The translations under genes and the position numbers were made by a program. From contig NZ_CP022369.1 in NCBI RefSeq assembly GCF_003119115.1, positions 310,001 to 374,000 of the forward strand: a DNA stretch of 64,000 nt, written 5' to 3'. The DNA is from Azospirillum sp. TSH58. Its GTDB lineage: Bacteria > Pseudomonadota > Alphaproteobacteria > Azospirillales > Azospirillaceae. Numbering within the stretch: the first letter of the stretch is position 1; every line of letters starts with the position of its first letter. Below the pieces are notes generated by a model. The model had not been told where the DNA came from. It saw only the letters and a program-made list of their open reading frames with translations, and searched no databases. Shown piece by piece: positions 1 through 9,710 of this stretch.

Positions 1-35
1 CCATCCGTATTCCGGGAACGGGAACGGAGACGGTC

Positions 36-1265
36 ATGATGGCGGTTGGGACAGGCAGGGCTGCATCCGTTCGCCGGGTGATGGCCGGCTTGGTGCTGTT
101 GCTTGCCGCCATCGCGGTGGTCGGCGGCCTGTCGGTGGCCGGTTCGTCCGGCGACGGCGCCCGCGCCGCCGAGACCGCGCAGAATGCCCAGAACGCTCCG
201 CCGCCGGTGACGGTCAGCCCGCCGCTGCGCAAGGAGATCGTCGAATGGGACGAGTTCACCGGCCAGTTCCAGGCGGTGGACTTCGTGGAGATCCGGGCGC
301 GGGTCAGCGGCTATCTCGACTCCATCGCCTTCCAGGACGGCCAGATCGTCAAGCAGGGCGATCCGCTGTTCGTCATCGACCCGCGCCCGTTCGAGGCGGC
401 GCTGGCCTCGGCGCGGGCGGAGCAGCAGCAGGCCGAGGCCAAGCTGGACCTGTCGAACCGCCAGCTCGCCCGCGCGTCGGAGCTGCGGCGCAGCGACAAC
501 GTCGCGGCCAGCGTGTTCGACGAGCGCCAGCAGCAGGTCCGCGTCGACGCCGCCGGGGTCGAGGTGGCGAAGGCCGCCGTCCGCACGGCGGAGCTGAATG
601 CGAACTTCACCCGCATCACCGCCCCGATCGCCGGCCGCATCAGCCGGCGCGAGGTCAGCGTCGGCAACCTCATCGTCGGCGGGGACAGCGGGACGACGAC
701 CCTGCTGACCACCATCGTCTCGCTCGACCCGATCTATTTCATCTTCGACATGAGCGAGTCCGACTACCTCGCCTACCAGCGGGCGGCGGCGCGCGGCGTG
801 CTGAAGTCGCAACGCGACGGCGGCGTCGCGGTCGAGGGCCGTCTGTTCGACGAGCAGAGCTGGCCCCTCAAGGGCACGCTCAACTTCATCGACAACCAGG
901 TGAGCCCCGGTGCCGGCACCATCCGTGCCCGCGCCGTCTTTCCCAACCCGTCGCTGCTGCTGACGCCCGGCCAGTTCGGACGGCTGCGCCTGCCGGGGTC
1001 GGACCGCTACACCGCCACGCTGATCCCCGATCAGGCGGTGGTCAGCGATCAAGCCAACAAGATCGTCCTGACGGTCGGCGACGACGGTACGGTGGTGCCG
1101 AAGCCGGTGCGCCTCGGCCCCATCGAGGACGGGTTGCGCGTCGTGCGCTCCGGTCTGGAGGAAACGGACAAGGTCATCATCAACGGCCTCGTCCGGGCCC
1201 GGCCGGGAACCAAGGTGACCCCGCAGGACGGACGGATCGAGCCAGCCAAGCCGCCGGCCGGTTGA
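36..1265 (+). CDS. RND efflux periplasmic adaptor (membrane fusion protein)
   Basis: Periplasmic adaptor that should link the inner-membrane RND pump encoded 14 bases downstream to an outer-membrane channel. The 409-residue product has an N-terminal hydrophobic segment (about residues 17-36) acting as signal or anchor. It is followed by a biotinyl-lipoyl-like half (around residues 80-115, with VRARVSGYL-like and QGDPLFVIDP motifs), an alpha-hairpin rich in Ala, Gln and Glu (about 118-190), the second lipoyl half (TAPIAGRISRREV) and beta-barrel/MP domains. The length is usual for the MexE/AcrA family. A purine-rich GGAACGGAGA precedes the ATG; the next codon is also ATG, so the start could shift by one residue. 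No TolC-type gene lies in the window, so the outer-membrane partner must be elsewhere. The substrate cannot be read from sequence. Confidence 0.93.
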   Translation: MMAVGTGRAASVRRVMAGLVLLLAAIAVVGGLSVAGSSGDGARAAETAQNAQNAPPPVTVSPPLRKEIVEWDEFTGQFQAVDFVEIRARVSGYLDSIAFQDGQIVKQGDPLFVIDPRPFEAALASARAEQQQAEAKLDLSNRQLARASELRRSDNVAASVFDERQQQVRVDAAGVEVAKAAVRTAELNANFTRITAPIAGRISRREVSVGNLIVGGDSGTTTLLTTIVSLDPIYFIFDMSESDYLAYQRAAARGVLKSQRDGGVAVEGRLFDEQSWPLKGTLNFIDNQVSPGAGTIRARAVFPNPSLLLTPGQFGRLRLPGSDRYTATLIPDQAVVSDQANKIVLTVGDDGTVVPKPVRLGPIEDGLRVVRSGLEETDKVIINGLVRARPGTKVTPQDGRIEPAKPPAG

Positions 1266-1279
1266 GCGGAGCCGGGGCC

Positions 1280-4200
1280 ATGAACATCTCGCATTTCTTC
1301 ATCAACCGGCCGATCTTCGCGGCGGTCCTGTCGATCTTCATCACGCTCATCGGGGTCTTCGCCTATCTGACCCTGCCGGTCGCGCAGTATCCGGAGATCG
1401 CGCCGCCGACCATCGTGGTCAACGCGACCTATCCCGGCGCGTCGGCGCAGGTGGTCGCCGACACCGTGTCCGCCCCCATCGAGCAGGAGGTCAACGGCGT
1501 CGAGGAGATGCTCTACATGTCCTCGCAGGCGACCAGCGACGGGCGGCTCCAGCTCACCATCACCTTCAAGCTGGGCACCGACCTCGACACCGCGCAGGTG
1601 CTGGTGCAGAACCGCCTCGCCGTGGCCGAGCCCCGCCTGCCGGAGGACGTGCGGCGCATCGGCGTGACCGTGCGCAAGAACTCGCCCGACATGCTGATGG
1701 TGATCCACCTGAACTCGCCGGACGGGACGCGCGACCAGCTCTACATGTCCAACTACGCGCTCTTGCAGATCAAGGACGTGCTGGCGCGCCTGGACGGGGT
1801 GGGCGACATCCAGGTGTTCGGCGCCCGCGACTACGCCATGCGCGTCTGGCTCGACCCCGACCGGGTGGCGGCGCGCGGCCTGACCGCCGGCGATGTGGTG
1901 CGGGCGATCCAGGCGCAGAACGTCCAGGTGTCGGGCGGCGTCATCAACCAGCCGCCGGTGCCGACGCCCGGCGCCTTCCAGCTCAACGTCGAGACGCTGG
2001 GCCGCCTGACCGACCCGCGCGAGTTCGGCAACATCATCGTCAAGACCGACGGGTCCGCGGTCACCCGCCTGCGCGACGTGGCGCGCGTCGAGCTGGGCGC
2101 GCAGGACTACAACCTGAACGCCTATCTGGACCGCCAGCAGGCGGTGCCGCTGGTCATCTTCCAGAGGCCGGGCTCCAACGCGCTGGAAACCGCCGACCGC
2201 ATCCTGGCGACCATGGCGGATCTCTCCAGGAGCTTCCCCAGCGGCATGCGCTACGACGTGGTCTACAACCCGACGGAGTTCATCGCGCAGTCCGTGGAGG
2301 AGGTCTACAAGACGATCTTCGAGGCCGTGGCGCTGGTCGTCGTCGTCGTCATCCTGTTCCTGCAGACGTGGCGCGCCTCCATCGTGCCGATCGCCGCGAT
2401 TCCCGTCTCGCTGATCGGCACCTTCACGGTCCTGGCCGCGCTGGGCTATTCGCTGAACACGCTGTCGCTGTTCGGGCTGGTGCTGGCCATCGGCATCGTC
2501 GTGGACGACGCCATCGTCGTCGTGGAGAATGTGGAGCGGTTCATCCGCCAGGGCATGAAGCCCAAGGACGCCGCGCACGAGACGATGAACGAGGTCGGCG
2601 GCGCGCTGATCGCCATCGCCCTGGTGCTCACCGCCGTGTTCATCCCGGCGGCCCTGGTCAGCGGCATCTCCGGCCAGTTCTTCCGCCAGTTCGCGGTGAC
2701 CATCGCCACCGCCACGGTGATCTCCTGTCTGGTGTCGCTGACCCTCAGCCCGGCGTTGTGCGCGCTGCTGTTCAAGCCGCACGAGGAAAACCCGCCCAAG
2801 CCGTCGCCGTTGACGCGGCCGGTCCACGCCTTCTTCCGCGGCTTCAACCGGGGCTTCGACCGGCTGTCCAACGGCTACGCCGGACTGACCGGGCGGCTGG
2901 TGCGGCTGCCGGTGATCGTGCTGGCGGTCTACGGGGTGCTGCTCGCTTTGACGGCATGGCAGTTCAGCCGGGCGCCGACGGGTTTCATCCCGAACCAGGA
3001 CCAGGGCTATCTCATCACGGTGGTGCAGCTGCCGCCCGGCTCGTCGCTGGCCCGCACGGACGAGGTGGTGCGCACCGCGGTGGACACGCTGCTGAAGACG
3101 CCGGGGGTGATCCACGCCGTGCCCTTCGCCGGCTTCGACGGCGCCACCTTCACCAACGCGCCGAACGCCGGAGCGATCTTCGTGACGCTCGCCCCCTTCG
3201 CGGACCGCATCCCGAAGGGCCAGACCGCCGACTCCGTCCTGGGCGACCTGAGGACCCGGCTGGGCGCCATCGAGGACGCCTTCATCATCACCATCCCGCC
3301 TCCGCCGGTGCGCGGCATCGGCAATTCCGGCGGCTTCAAGATGATGATCGAGGACAAGCGCGGCCGCGGCCTGCCCGCGCTGGAGGAGTCGGTGAACGAG
3401 CTGTCCGCCGCGGCGAACCGCATTCCGGGCCTCGTCGGCGTGTTCTCGCTGTTCAACACCAAGACGCCGAAGGTCTTCGCGGACATCGACCGCCAGCGCG
3501 CGGAGATGCTGGGCGTCACCGCCGATCAGGTGTTCGAGGCGCTGCAGATCTATGTCGGCTCCGCCTTCGTCAACGAGTTCAACCTGCTGGGCCGCACCTA
3601 CCGGGTGACCGCGCAGGCCGACGGGCGGTTCCGCCAGACCCCGCGCGACATCGCCAACCTGAAGACCCGCAACGCGCAGGGCGACATGGTTCCGATCGGC
3701 GCGGTGGCGGAGTTCCAGAACATCACCGGACCCTACCGCGTCGCCCGCTACAACCTCTATCCGGCGGCGGAGCTTCAGGGCAACACGCTGCCCGGCTTCT
3801 CCACCGGCTACGCGCTGGCGGCGATGGAGAAGGCGGCGGCCGACACCCTGCCGGACGGATTCGGCTTCGAATGGACTGAGCTGGCCTATCAGGAGAAGGC
3901 CGCGGGCAACACCGGCCTGCTGGTGTTCGGGCTGTCCGTCGTCTTCGTCTTCCTGGTGCTGGCGGCGCAGTACGAGAGCTGGGCGATGCCGCTGTCAGTC
4001 ATCCTGATCGTGCCGATGTGCCTCCTGGCGTCGGTGACCGGCCTGCTGATGCGCGGGCTGGCGGTGGACATCCTGGCGCAGGTCGGGTTCGTCGTGCTGG
4101 TCGGGCTGGCCGCCAAGAACGCCATCCTCATCGTCGAGTTCGCGCGCCAAAACGAGCTGTTCGAGGGCAAGGACCGCTTCGAGGCCGCGGTCGCGGCGGC

Positions 4201-4531
4201 GCGCACCCGGCTTCGCCCGATCCTGATGACGTCCTTCGCCTTCATCCTGGGCGTTGTGCCGCTGATGATCGCGCAGGGTGCGGGGGCGGAGATGCGCCAG
4301 TCGCTGGGCACCGCGGTGTTCATGGGAATGCTGGGAGTCACCCTGTTCGGCCTGATCTTCACCCCGGTGTTCTACACGGTGATCCGCCGCCTGTTCAGCG
4401 GGCCGCTGGCCGTCAACCAGCACCCCGCCCCGGGCACGGAGGCGCCCGGCCGGGCCCCCGCCGGAGGGGCATCCTCGGCCGACTGGGGAAATGCCGGGCA
4501 CATCCGCGGCGTCCCGGCCAAGGAGGAGTGA
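1280..4531 (+). CDS. RND multidrug efflux pump, inner-membrane permease (HAE1 family)
   Basis: Proton-driven tripartite efflux pump subunit of 1083 residues, the normal AcrB/MexF length. The open frame extends far upstream over the adaptor gene, but the conserved N-terminus MNISHFFINRPIFAAV fixes the start at this ATG. Two adjacent aspartates in TM4 (D409-D410, in GIVVDDAIVVVEN) match the proton-relay pair of AcrB. A cluster of hydrophobic helices near 340-560 and a second one after about 870 flank two large periplasmic loops, as expected for a duplicated RND fold. It forms an operon with the adaptor (14-base gap). The C-terminal tail is Pro/Ala/Gly-rich and poorly conserved. Substrate unknown. 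Confidence 0.95.
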   Translation: MNISHFFINRPIFAAVLSIFITLIGVFAYLTLPVAQYPEIAPPTIVVNATYPGASAQVVADTVSAPIEQEVNGVEEMLYMSSQATSDGRLQLTITFKLGTDLDTAQVLVQNRLAVAEPRLPEDVRRIGVTVRKNSPDMLMVIHLNSPDGTRDQLYMSNYALLQIKDVLARLDGVGDIQVFGARDYAMRVWLDPDRVAARGLTAGDVVRAIQAQNVQVSGGVINQPPVPTPGAFQLNVETLGRLTDPREFGNIIVKTDGSAVTRLRDVARVELGAQDYNLNAYLDRQQAVPLVIFQRPGSNALETADRILATMADLSRSFPSGMRYDVVYNPTEFIAQSVEEVYKTIFEAVALVVVVVILFLQTWRASIVPIAAIPVSLIGTFTVLAALGYSLNTLSLFGLVLAIGIVVDDAIVVVENVERFIRQGMKPKDAAHETMNEVGGALIAIALVLTAVFIPAALVSGISGQFFRQFAVTIATATVISCLVSLTLSPALCALLFKPHEENPPKPSPLTRPVHAFFRGFNRGFDRLSNGYAGLTGRLVRLPVIVLAVYGVLLALTAWQFSRAPTGFIPNQDQGYLITVVQLPPGSSLARTDEVVRTAVDTLLKTPGVIHAVPFAGFDGATFTNAPNAGAIFVTLAPFADRIPKGQTADSVLGDLRTRLGAIEDAFIITIPPPPVRGIGNSGGFKMMIEDKRGRGLPALEESVNELSAAANRIPGLVGVFSLFNTKTPKVFADIDRQRAEMLGVTADQVFEALQIYVGSAFVNEFNLLGRTYRVTAQADGRFRQTPRDIANLKTRNAQGDMVPIGAVAEFQNITGPYRVARYNLYPAAELQGNTLPGFSTGYALAAMEKAAADTLPDGFGFEWTELAYQEKAAGNTGLLVFGLSVVFVFLVLAAQYESWAMPLSVILIVPMCLLASVTGLLMRGLAVDILAQVGFVVLVGLAAKNAILIVEFARQNELFEGKDRFEAAVAAARTRLRPILMTSFAFILGVVPLMIAQGAGAEMRQSLGTAVFMGMLGVTLFGLIFTPVFYTVIRRLFSGPLAVNQHPAPGTEAPGRAPAGGASSADWGNAGHIRGVPAKEE

Positions 4532-4699
4532 GCGAACGTCGCCGGGCGACATTCCTCCCAGGCAAAGGCGCGCGGTTGAGCCGATGCGGCGAAAAGCAGC
4601 GCCTTCCACGTCGGGCTGGAAAAGCCGGTGGCGCTGCGCGGGTGGCCTGATAGGCTGGATGCCCTTGAAGGCGTTGCCTGCAAGCGAATGGATTGGTGG

Positions 4700-5770
4700 A
4701 TGATGAAGAAGCCAAGCCGGTGGCTGCTCAAGGCCGCAGCCGCGCTGACCGTCGTCGTGATCCTCTATGGCGTGTGGTCGTTCCTGCAGCCCAGGGGGCT
4801 GCCCGCCGGTCTGGCCAGCGGCAACGGCCGGATCGAGGCGGTCGAGATCGACATCGCCACCAAAACCGCCGGCCGGGTCGAGGACATCCTGGTCGACGAG
4901 GGCGATTTCGTCACCGCCGGCCAGGTGCTCGCCCACATGGACACCGACGTGCTCCAGGCCCAGGCCAAGCAGGCCGAGGCGCAGAAGCAGCAGGCGGTCA
5001 TCGGCGTCGAGACCGCCCGCCATCAGGTGCTCCAGCGTCGGGCCGAGCGCCAGTCGGCGCTGTCCCTGGTCGCCCAGCGCGAGGCCGAGCGGGACGTCGC
5101 CCAGAAGCAGCTCGCCCGGTCCGAGGAGCTGGAGGCGCGCGGCACGACGTCGCGTCAGGTTCTCGACACCGACCGCGCCCGCTTCGAAAGCGCGAACGCC
5201 GCGGTCAGCGCGGCGAAGGCCCAGGTCGCCGCGGCCGACGCCGCCATCGCCACCGCCGAGGCCCAGGTCGTCAACGCCGGGGCGGCGGTCGACGCCGCCG
5301 CGGCCACCATCGAGCGCATCCAGGCCGACATCCGGGACAGCACCCTCCGCTCGCCGCGCGACGGCCGGGTGCAGTTCCGGGTGGCGCAGCCGGGCGAGGT
5401 GCTGGGCGCCGGCGGGCGGGTGCTGAACATGGTCGATCTCAGCGACGTCTACATGACCTTCTTCCTGCCGACGGAGGCTGCCGGGCGGGTGCGGATCGGG
5501 ACGGAGGTGCGGATCGCTCTCGACGCCTTCCCGCAATACGTCATCCCCGCCAAGGCCACCTTCGTCGCCGACGTCGCCCAGTTCACCCCGAAGACCGTGG
5601 AGACGGCCAGCGAACGCCAGAAGCTGATGTTCCGGATCAAGGCCCAGATTCCCCCTCCGCTGCTCAAGAAATACATCCGCGACGTGAAGACCGGCTTGCC
5701 GGGGGTGGCCTATGTGCGGATCGATCCGGACACCGAATGGCCGGCCAACCTGCAAAACCTCGTGCCATGA
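4700..5770 (+). CDS. HlyD-family membrane fusion protein of an ABC exporter (YhiI-like)
   Basis: Adaptor for the ABC exporter genes that follow. Near the N-terminus is one transmembrane anchor (about residues 8-25). The first lipoyl half follows (NGRIEAVEIDIATKTAGRV), then a long Ala/Gln/Glu-rich coiled-coil hairpin (about 80-210), the second lipoyl half (STLRSPRDGRVQFRVAQPGE) and a beta-barrel domain. Length is about 356 residues. In-frame ATG codons at 4688, 4700 and 4703 compete and none has a strong Shine-Dalgarno; 4700 is a compromise. The stop overlaps the next gene's start (ATGA), so the two are translationally coupled. The order HlyD, double-ATPase permease, ABC-2 permease is that of E. 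coli yhiI-rbbA-yhhJ. A 168-base gap separates it from the RND operon, so it may have its own promoter. Confidence 0.88.
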   Translation: MMKKPSRWLLKAAAALTVVVILYGVWSFLQPRGLPAGLASGNGRIEAVEIDIATKTAGRVEDILVDEGDFVTAGQVLAHMDTDVLQAQAKQAEAQKQQAVIGVETARHQVLQRRAERQSALSLVAQREAERDVAQKQLARSEELEARGTTSRQVLDTDRARFESANAAVSAAKAQVAAADAAIATAEAQVVNAGAAVDAAAATIERIQADIRDSTLRSPRDGRVQFRVAQPGEVLGAGGRVLNMVDLSDVYMTFFLPTEAAGRVRIGTEVRIALDAFPQYVIPAKATFVADVAQFTPKTVETASERQKLMFRIKAQIPPPLLKKYIRDVKTGLPGVAYVRIDPDTEWPANLQNLVP

Positions 5771-8535
5771 GCGCCGCCGCCGACCGCTCCGCCGCCCCAC
5801 CCGTCGCGCGACCGCCCGTCGCCCGTCTGCGGGACGTCCGTCTGCTGTACGGAAAGGTCCGGGCCATCGACGGGGTCAGCCTGGACGTTCCGGCCGGGCG
5901 CGTCTCGGGCCTGATCGGTCCCGACGGCGTCGGCAAGTCGAGCCTGCTGTCGCTGATGTCGGGGGCGCGCGCCCTGCAGGAGGGAACGGTCGAGGTGCTG
6001 GGCGGCAGCATGGCCCAGGCGCGCCACCGCCGCGCCGTGTGCCCGCGCATCGCCTACATGCCGCAGGGCCTCGGCAAGAACCTCTATCCGACGCTGTCGA
6101 TCGCCGAGAATCTCGACTTCTTCGGACGGCTGTTCGGGCAGGGCCGCGTCGAACGCCGGAGGCGCATCGCCGACCTGACGAGCAGCACCGGTCTGGCGCC
6201 GTTCCTCGACCGGCCCGCCGGCAAGCTGTCCGGCGGCATGAAGCAGAAGCTCGGCCTGTGCTGCGCGCTCATCCACGATCCGGACCTGCTGATCCTCGAC
6301 GAGCCGACCACCGGCGTGGACCCGCTGTCGCGGCGGCAGTTCTGGGAGCTGATCGACCGCATCCGGGCGGACCGGCCCGGCATGAGCGTGGTGGTGGCCA
6401 CCGCCTACATGGAGGAGGCGGCGCGCTTCGACTGGCTCGTCGCCATGGACGAGGGGCGCGTGCTGGCCACCGGCCGTCCGCGGGAACTGCTCGACCGCAC
6501 CGGGACCGCGACGCTGGAGGCGGCCTTCGTCGCGCTGATGCCCGAGGAGAAGCGCCGCGGGCACAGGGCCGTCGCGATCGTGCCGCGCGCGGGGGACGCG
6601 GGGGACATCGCCATCGAGGCGAAGGGCCTGACCATGCGGTTCGGCGATTTCGTGGCGGTCGACCATGTCAGCTTCCGCATCCCGCGCGGCGAGATCTTCG
6701 GCTTTCTCGGCTCCAACGGCTGCGGCAAGACGACGACGATGAAGATGCTGACCGGCCTTCTCCCGCCGAGCGAGGGCGAGGCCCGGCTGTTCGGGGAGGC
6801 GGTGGACGCCCGGAACATCGAGACCCGGCGGCGCGTCGGCTACATGTCGCAGGCCTTCTCGCTCTACTCGGAACTGACGATCCGGCAGAACCTGGAGCTG
6901 CACGCCCGCCTGTTCCAGGTGCCCGAGGACGTCCTGCCCGGCCGGGTCGCGGCGGTGGCGGAGCGCTTCGGCCTCGCCGACGCGATGGAGGCGTTGCCGG
7001 ACCGGCTGCCGCTCGGCCAGCGCCAGCGCCTGTCCCTCGCCGTCGCGATGGTCCACGAGCCCGCCCTGCTGATCCTCGACGAGCCGACGTCGGGCGTCGA
7101 CCCGATCGCGCGCGACGCGTTCTGGGAGATCATGATCGGGCTGGCCCGCCGGGACCGGGTGACGATCTTCATCTCGACGCATTTCATGAACGAGGCCGAA
7201 CGCTGCGACCGCATCTCGCTGATGCACGCCGGCCGCGTGCTGGTCAGCGACACGCCGGCGGCGCTCGTCGCGAAGCGGGGCGCCGCGACGCTGGAGGAGG
7301 CCTTCATCGGTTATCTGGAGGAGGCCGTGGCGGAGGGCCGGGACAGCGATGCGGCGGCGGTCCCCGACGATCGCCGGCAGGCCCCGCCGCCCGCCGCCGC
7401 CCCTTCCGGCGAACGCGCGGCGGGCCGGCTCTTCAACCCGCGGCGCATGCTCAGCTACACACTGCTGGAGGCGCTGGAGTTGCGGCGCGATCCGATCCGG
7501 GCGACGCTGGCCCTCGTCGGCAGCCTCCTGCTGATGGTCATCATGGGCTACGGCATCAACATGGACGTCGAGGACCTGTCCTTCGCCGTCCTCGACCGGG
7601 ACCAGACGACGGTGAGCCGCGACTACACGCTCAACCTCGCGGGCTCCCGCTATTTCGTCGAACAGGCGCCGATCACGGACTACGAGGATCTCGACCGGCG
7701 CATGCGGGCGGGCGACCTCTCGCTGGCGCTGGAAATCCCGCCGGGCTTCGGGCGCGACGTCGCCCGCGGGCGTCCGGTCCAGATCGGGGCGTGGATCGAC
7801 GGCGCCATGCCGACGCGGGCCGAGACGGTCAACGGATACGTCCAGGGCATGCACAGCCAGTGGCTGGCCTCGCGAAGCCAGACGCCCGGCCTCGCCACCA
7901 TCGAGACGCGCTTCCGCTACAACCCGGACGTCGAGAGCCTGAAGGCCATCGTGCCGGCGGTCATCCCGATCCTGCTGCTGCTGATTCCGGCGATGCTGGC
8001 GGCGCTCAGCGTCGTGCGGGAGAAGGAACTCGGCTCGATCATCAACCTCTACGTCACGCCGGTCACCAAACTGGAGTTCCTGCTCGGCAAGCAACTGCCC
8101 TATGTCGGGCTGGCCATGCTCAACTTCCTTCTGATGGTGGGGCTGGCGGTCACCGCCTTCGGCGTGCCGCTGACCGGGAACCTGCTCGCCCTGTCCAGCG
8201 GCGCCGTGCTCTACACCGTTGCGGCGACGGCCATGGGGCTTCTGATGTCCAGCTTCATGCGCAGCCAGATCGCCGCCATCTTCGGCACCGCCATCGCGAC
8301 GCTGATCCCGGCGACGCAGTATTCCGGCATGATCGATCCGGTCTCGTCCCTGGGAGGCGCCGCGGCGGTCATCGGGGAGATCTACCCGACCACCCACTTC
8401 CTGACCATGTCGCGGGGCGTCTTCTCGAAAGCCCTGGGCTTCGGCGATCTGCACGCCGCCTTCGTCGCGTTGCTGGTCGCCGTGCCGGTCCTGATCGGGG
8501 CGAGCGCGCTGCTGCTGAAGAAGCAGGAGAGCTGA
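5767..8535 (+). CDS. rbbA: Two ATPase domains fused to an ABC-2 permease (RbbA/YhiH-like)
   Basis: Single 922-residue chain holding two ABC ATPase domains and a C-terminal ABC-2 permease; E. coli RbbA has a similar length and layout. ATPase 1 (about residues 18-245) has Walker A GPDGVGKSS, signature LSGGMKQK and Walker B LLILDEPTTGVDP. ATPase 2 (about 280-520) has Walker A GSNGCGKTT and Walker B LLILDEPTSGVDP. Its signature reads LPLGQRQR in place of LSGGQ, a departure I recall as shared by RbbA homologues. The permease part starts near residue 560 with one helix, then a periplasmic domain, then about five helices after 720. RbbA was described as a ribosome-associated ATPase, but the flanking HlyD and ABC-2 genes point to export. 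The gene is translationally coupled to the adaptor. Confidence 0.9.
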   Translation: MSAAADRSAAPPVARPPVARLRDVRLLYGKVRAIDGVSLDVPAGRVSGLIGPDGVGKSSLLSLMSGARALQEGTVEVLGGSMAQARHRRAVCPRIAYMPQGLGKNLYPTLSIAENLDFFGRLFGQGRVERRRRIADLTSSTGLAPFLDRPAGKLSGGMKQKLGLCCALIHDPDLLILDEPTTGVDPLSRRQFWELIDRIRADRPGMSVVVATAYMEEAARFDWLVAMDEGRVLATGRPRELLDRTGTATLEAAFVALMPEEKRRGHRAVAIVPRAGDAGDIAIEAKGLTMRFGDFVAVDHVSFRIPRGEIFGFLGSNGCGKTTTMKMLTGLLPPSEGEARLFGEAVDARNIETRRRVGYMSQAFSLYSELTIRQNLELHARLFQVPEDVLPGRVAAVAERFGLADAMEALPDRLPLGQRQRLSLAVAMVHEPALLILDEPTSGVDPIARDAFWEIMIGLARRDRVTIFISTHFMNEAERCDRISLMHAGRVLVSDTPAALVAKRGAATLEEAFIGYLEEAVAEGRDSDAAAVPDDRRQAPPPAAAPSGERAAGRLFNPRRMLSYTLLEALELRRDPIRATLALVGSLLLMVIMGYGINMDVEDLSFAVLDRDQTTVSRDYTLNLAGSRYFVEQAPITDYEDLDRRMRAGDLSLALEIPPGFGRDVARGRPVQIGAWIDGAMPTRAETVNGYVQGMHSQWLASRSQTPGLATIETRFRYNPDVESLKAIVPAVIPILLLLIPAMLAALSVVREKELGSIINLYVTPVTKLEFLLGKQLPYVGLAMLNFLLMVGLAVTAFGVPLTGNLLALSSGAVLYTVAATAMGLLMSSFMRSQIAAIFGTAIATLIPATQYSGMIDPVSSLGGAAAVIGEIYPTTHFLTMSRGVFSKALGFGDLHAAFVALLVAVPVLIGASALLLKKQES

Positions 8536-8538
8536 GCG

Positions 8539-9660
8539 ATGCAGGCGTCCAACGTCCTGAATCTCGGCATCAAGGAACTGCGCAGCCTCGCCCGCGATCC
8601 GATGCTGCTGGTCCTGATCGTCTACTCCTTCACCCTGGCGATCTACACGGCGGCCACCGCCATACCGGAGACGCTGAACAAGGCGGCGATCGCCATCGTC
8701 GACGAGGACCGCTCGCCCTTGTCGGCCCGCATCGTCGGCGCCTTCTACCCTCCCTATTTCCTGCCGCCGGTCCTCATCACGCCCGCCGAGATGGACGCCC
8801 GCATGGACGCCGGGCTCGACACCTTCGCGCTCGACATTCCGCCGGACTTCCAGCGGGACGTCCTCGCCGGGCGCCAGCCGGCGATCCAGCTCAACGTCGA
8901 TGCGACCCGGATGACCCAGGCCTTTACAGGGAGCAGCTACATCCAGCAGATCGTCAGCGGGGAGGTCACCGCCTTCGTGCAGCGCTACCGGGGGGAGACG
9001 GCGCTTCCGGTCGACCTCGCCCTGCGGGTCCGCTTCAATCCCGAGATGAACAAGGGCTGGTTCGGATCGGTGATCGAGGTCATCAATCAGGTGACGATGT
9101 TGTCGATCATCCTGACCGGCGCCGCCCTGATCCGGGAGCGCGAGCACGGCACCATCGAGCATCTGCTGGTGATGCCGGTCACGCCCGCCGAGATCATGGT
9201 GGGCAAGATCTGGTCGATGGCCCTGGTCGTGCTCGTTGCCTGCGCCGTCTCCCTGGTCTTCGTCGTCCAGGGGCTGCTGGCGGTCCCCATCGGCGGCTCC
9301 GTCGCCCTGTTCCTCGCCGGCGCCGCCCTGCACCTGTTCGCCACCACCTCGATGGGTGTGTTCCTGGGGACGGTGGCGCGCAGCATGCCGCAGTTCGGCA
9401 TGCTGCTGATCCTGGTGATGGTGCCGCTGCAGATGCTGTCGGGCGGCATGACGCCGCGCGAGAGCATGCCCGCCCTCGTCCAGGACGTGATGCTCGCCGC
9501 GCCGACGACGCACTTCGTCACGCTGGCCCAGGCCATCCTGTACCGCGGCGCCGGCCTCGACGTGGTCTGGCCGCAATTCCTCGCGCTCATCGGGATCGGC
9601 GTGATCCTGTTCAGCCTGTCGCTCGCGCGCTTCCGCAAGGCCATCAGCCAGATGTCGTGA
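8539..9660 (+). CDS. ABC-2 type exporter permease (YhhJ-like)
   Basis: Inner-membrane permease half of 373 residues, starting three bases after the RbbA-like stop, so probably the last gene of the exporter operon. It has the ABC2_membrane_3 layout: one N-terminal helix (about residues 22-42), a large extracytoplasmic domain (about 45-180), then five or six helices from about 185 to the C-terminus. REREHGTIEHLLVMPVTP is the family's conserved cytoplasmic stretch and matches the REKELGSI... stretch in the upstream fusion. It most likely pairs with the permease half fused to the double ATPase, giving a heterodimeric pore. Substrate unknown; the family is linked to export of toxic small molecules. 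Confidence 0.9.
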   Translation: MQASNVLNLGIKELRSLARDPMLLVLIVYSFTLAIYTAATAIPETLNKAAIAIVDEDRSPLSARIVGAFYPPYFLPPVLITPAEMDARMDAGLDTFALDIPPDFQRDVLAGRQPAIQLNVDATRMTQAFTGSSYIQQIVSGEVTAFVQRYRGETALPVDLALRVRFNPEMNKGWFGSVIEVINQVTMLSIILTGAALIREREHGTIEHLLVMPVTPAEIMVGKIWSMALVVLVACAVSLVFVVQGLLAVPIGGSVALFLAGAALHLFATTSMGVFLGTVARSMPQFGMLLILVMVPLQMLSGGMTPRESMPALVQDVMLAAPTTHFVTLAQAILYRGAGLDVVWPQFLALIGIGVILFSLSLARFRKAISQMS

Positions 9661-9661
9661 G

Positions 9662-9685
9662 CCGCGCCGGTCGATCCCGGCGCGG
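9662..9685. terminator. GC hairpin between convergent genes
   Basis: A perfect 9-bp inverted repeat, CCGCGCCGG-TCGATC-CCGGCGCGG, lies between the 3' ends of the ABC permease (+) and the TonB receptor (-). There is no long T tract on either side, so the case for a bidirectional terminator rests on stem stability and position. Confidence 0.5.
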
Positions 9686-9710
9686 ATCGGCAAGGGTCAG
9701 GAACGGACCA

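Noticed and set aside
245..1279. Upstream extension of the RND pump frame
   Set aside because: It overlaps the adaptor gene in another frame, and the family N-terminus MNISHFF starts at 1280.
1049..3115. Antisense open frame over the RND pump
   Set aside because: Same composition artefact; the sense strand encodes a full-length HAE1 pump.
5710..9693. Very long antisense open frame (about 1327 codons)
   Set aside because: It is the complement of the HlyD, RbbA-like and ABC-2 genes. Its translation is low-complexity Arg/Asp/Gly/His-rich, as expected for antisense frames in GC-rich DNA.
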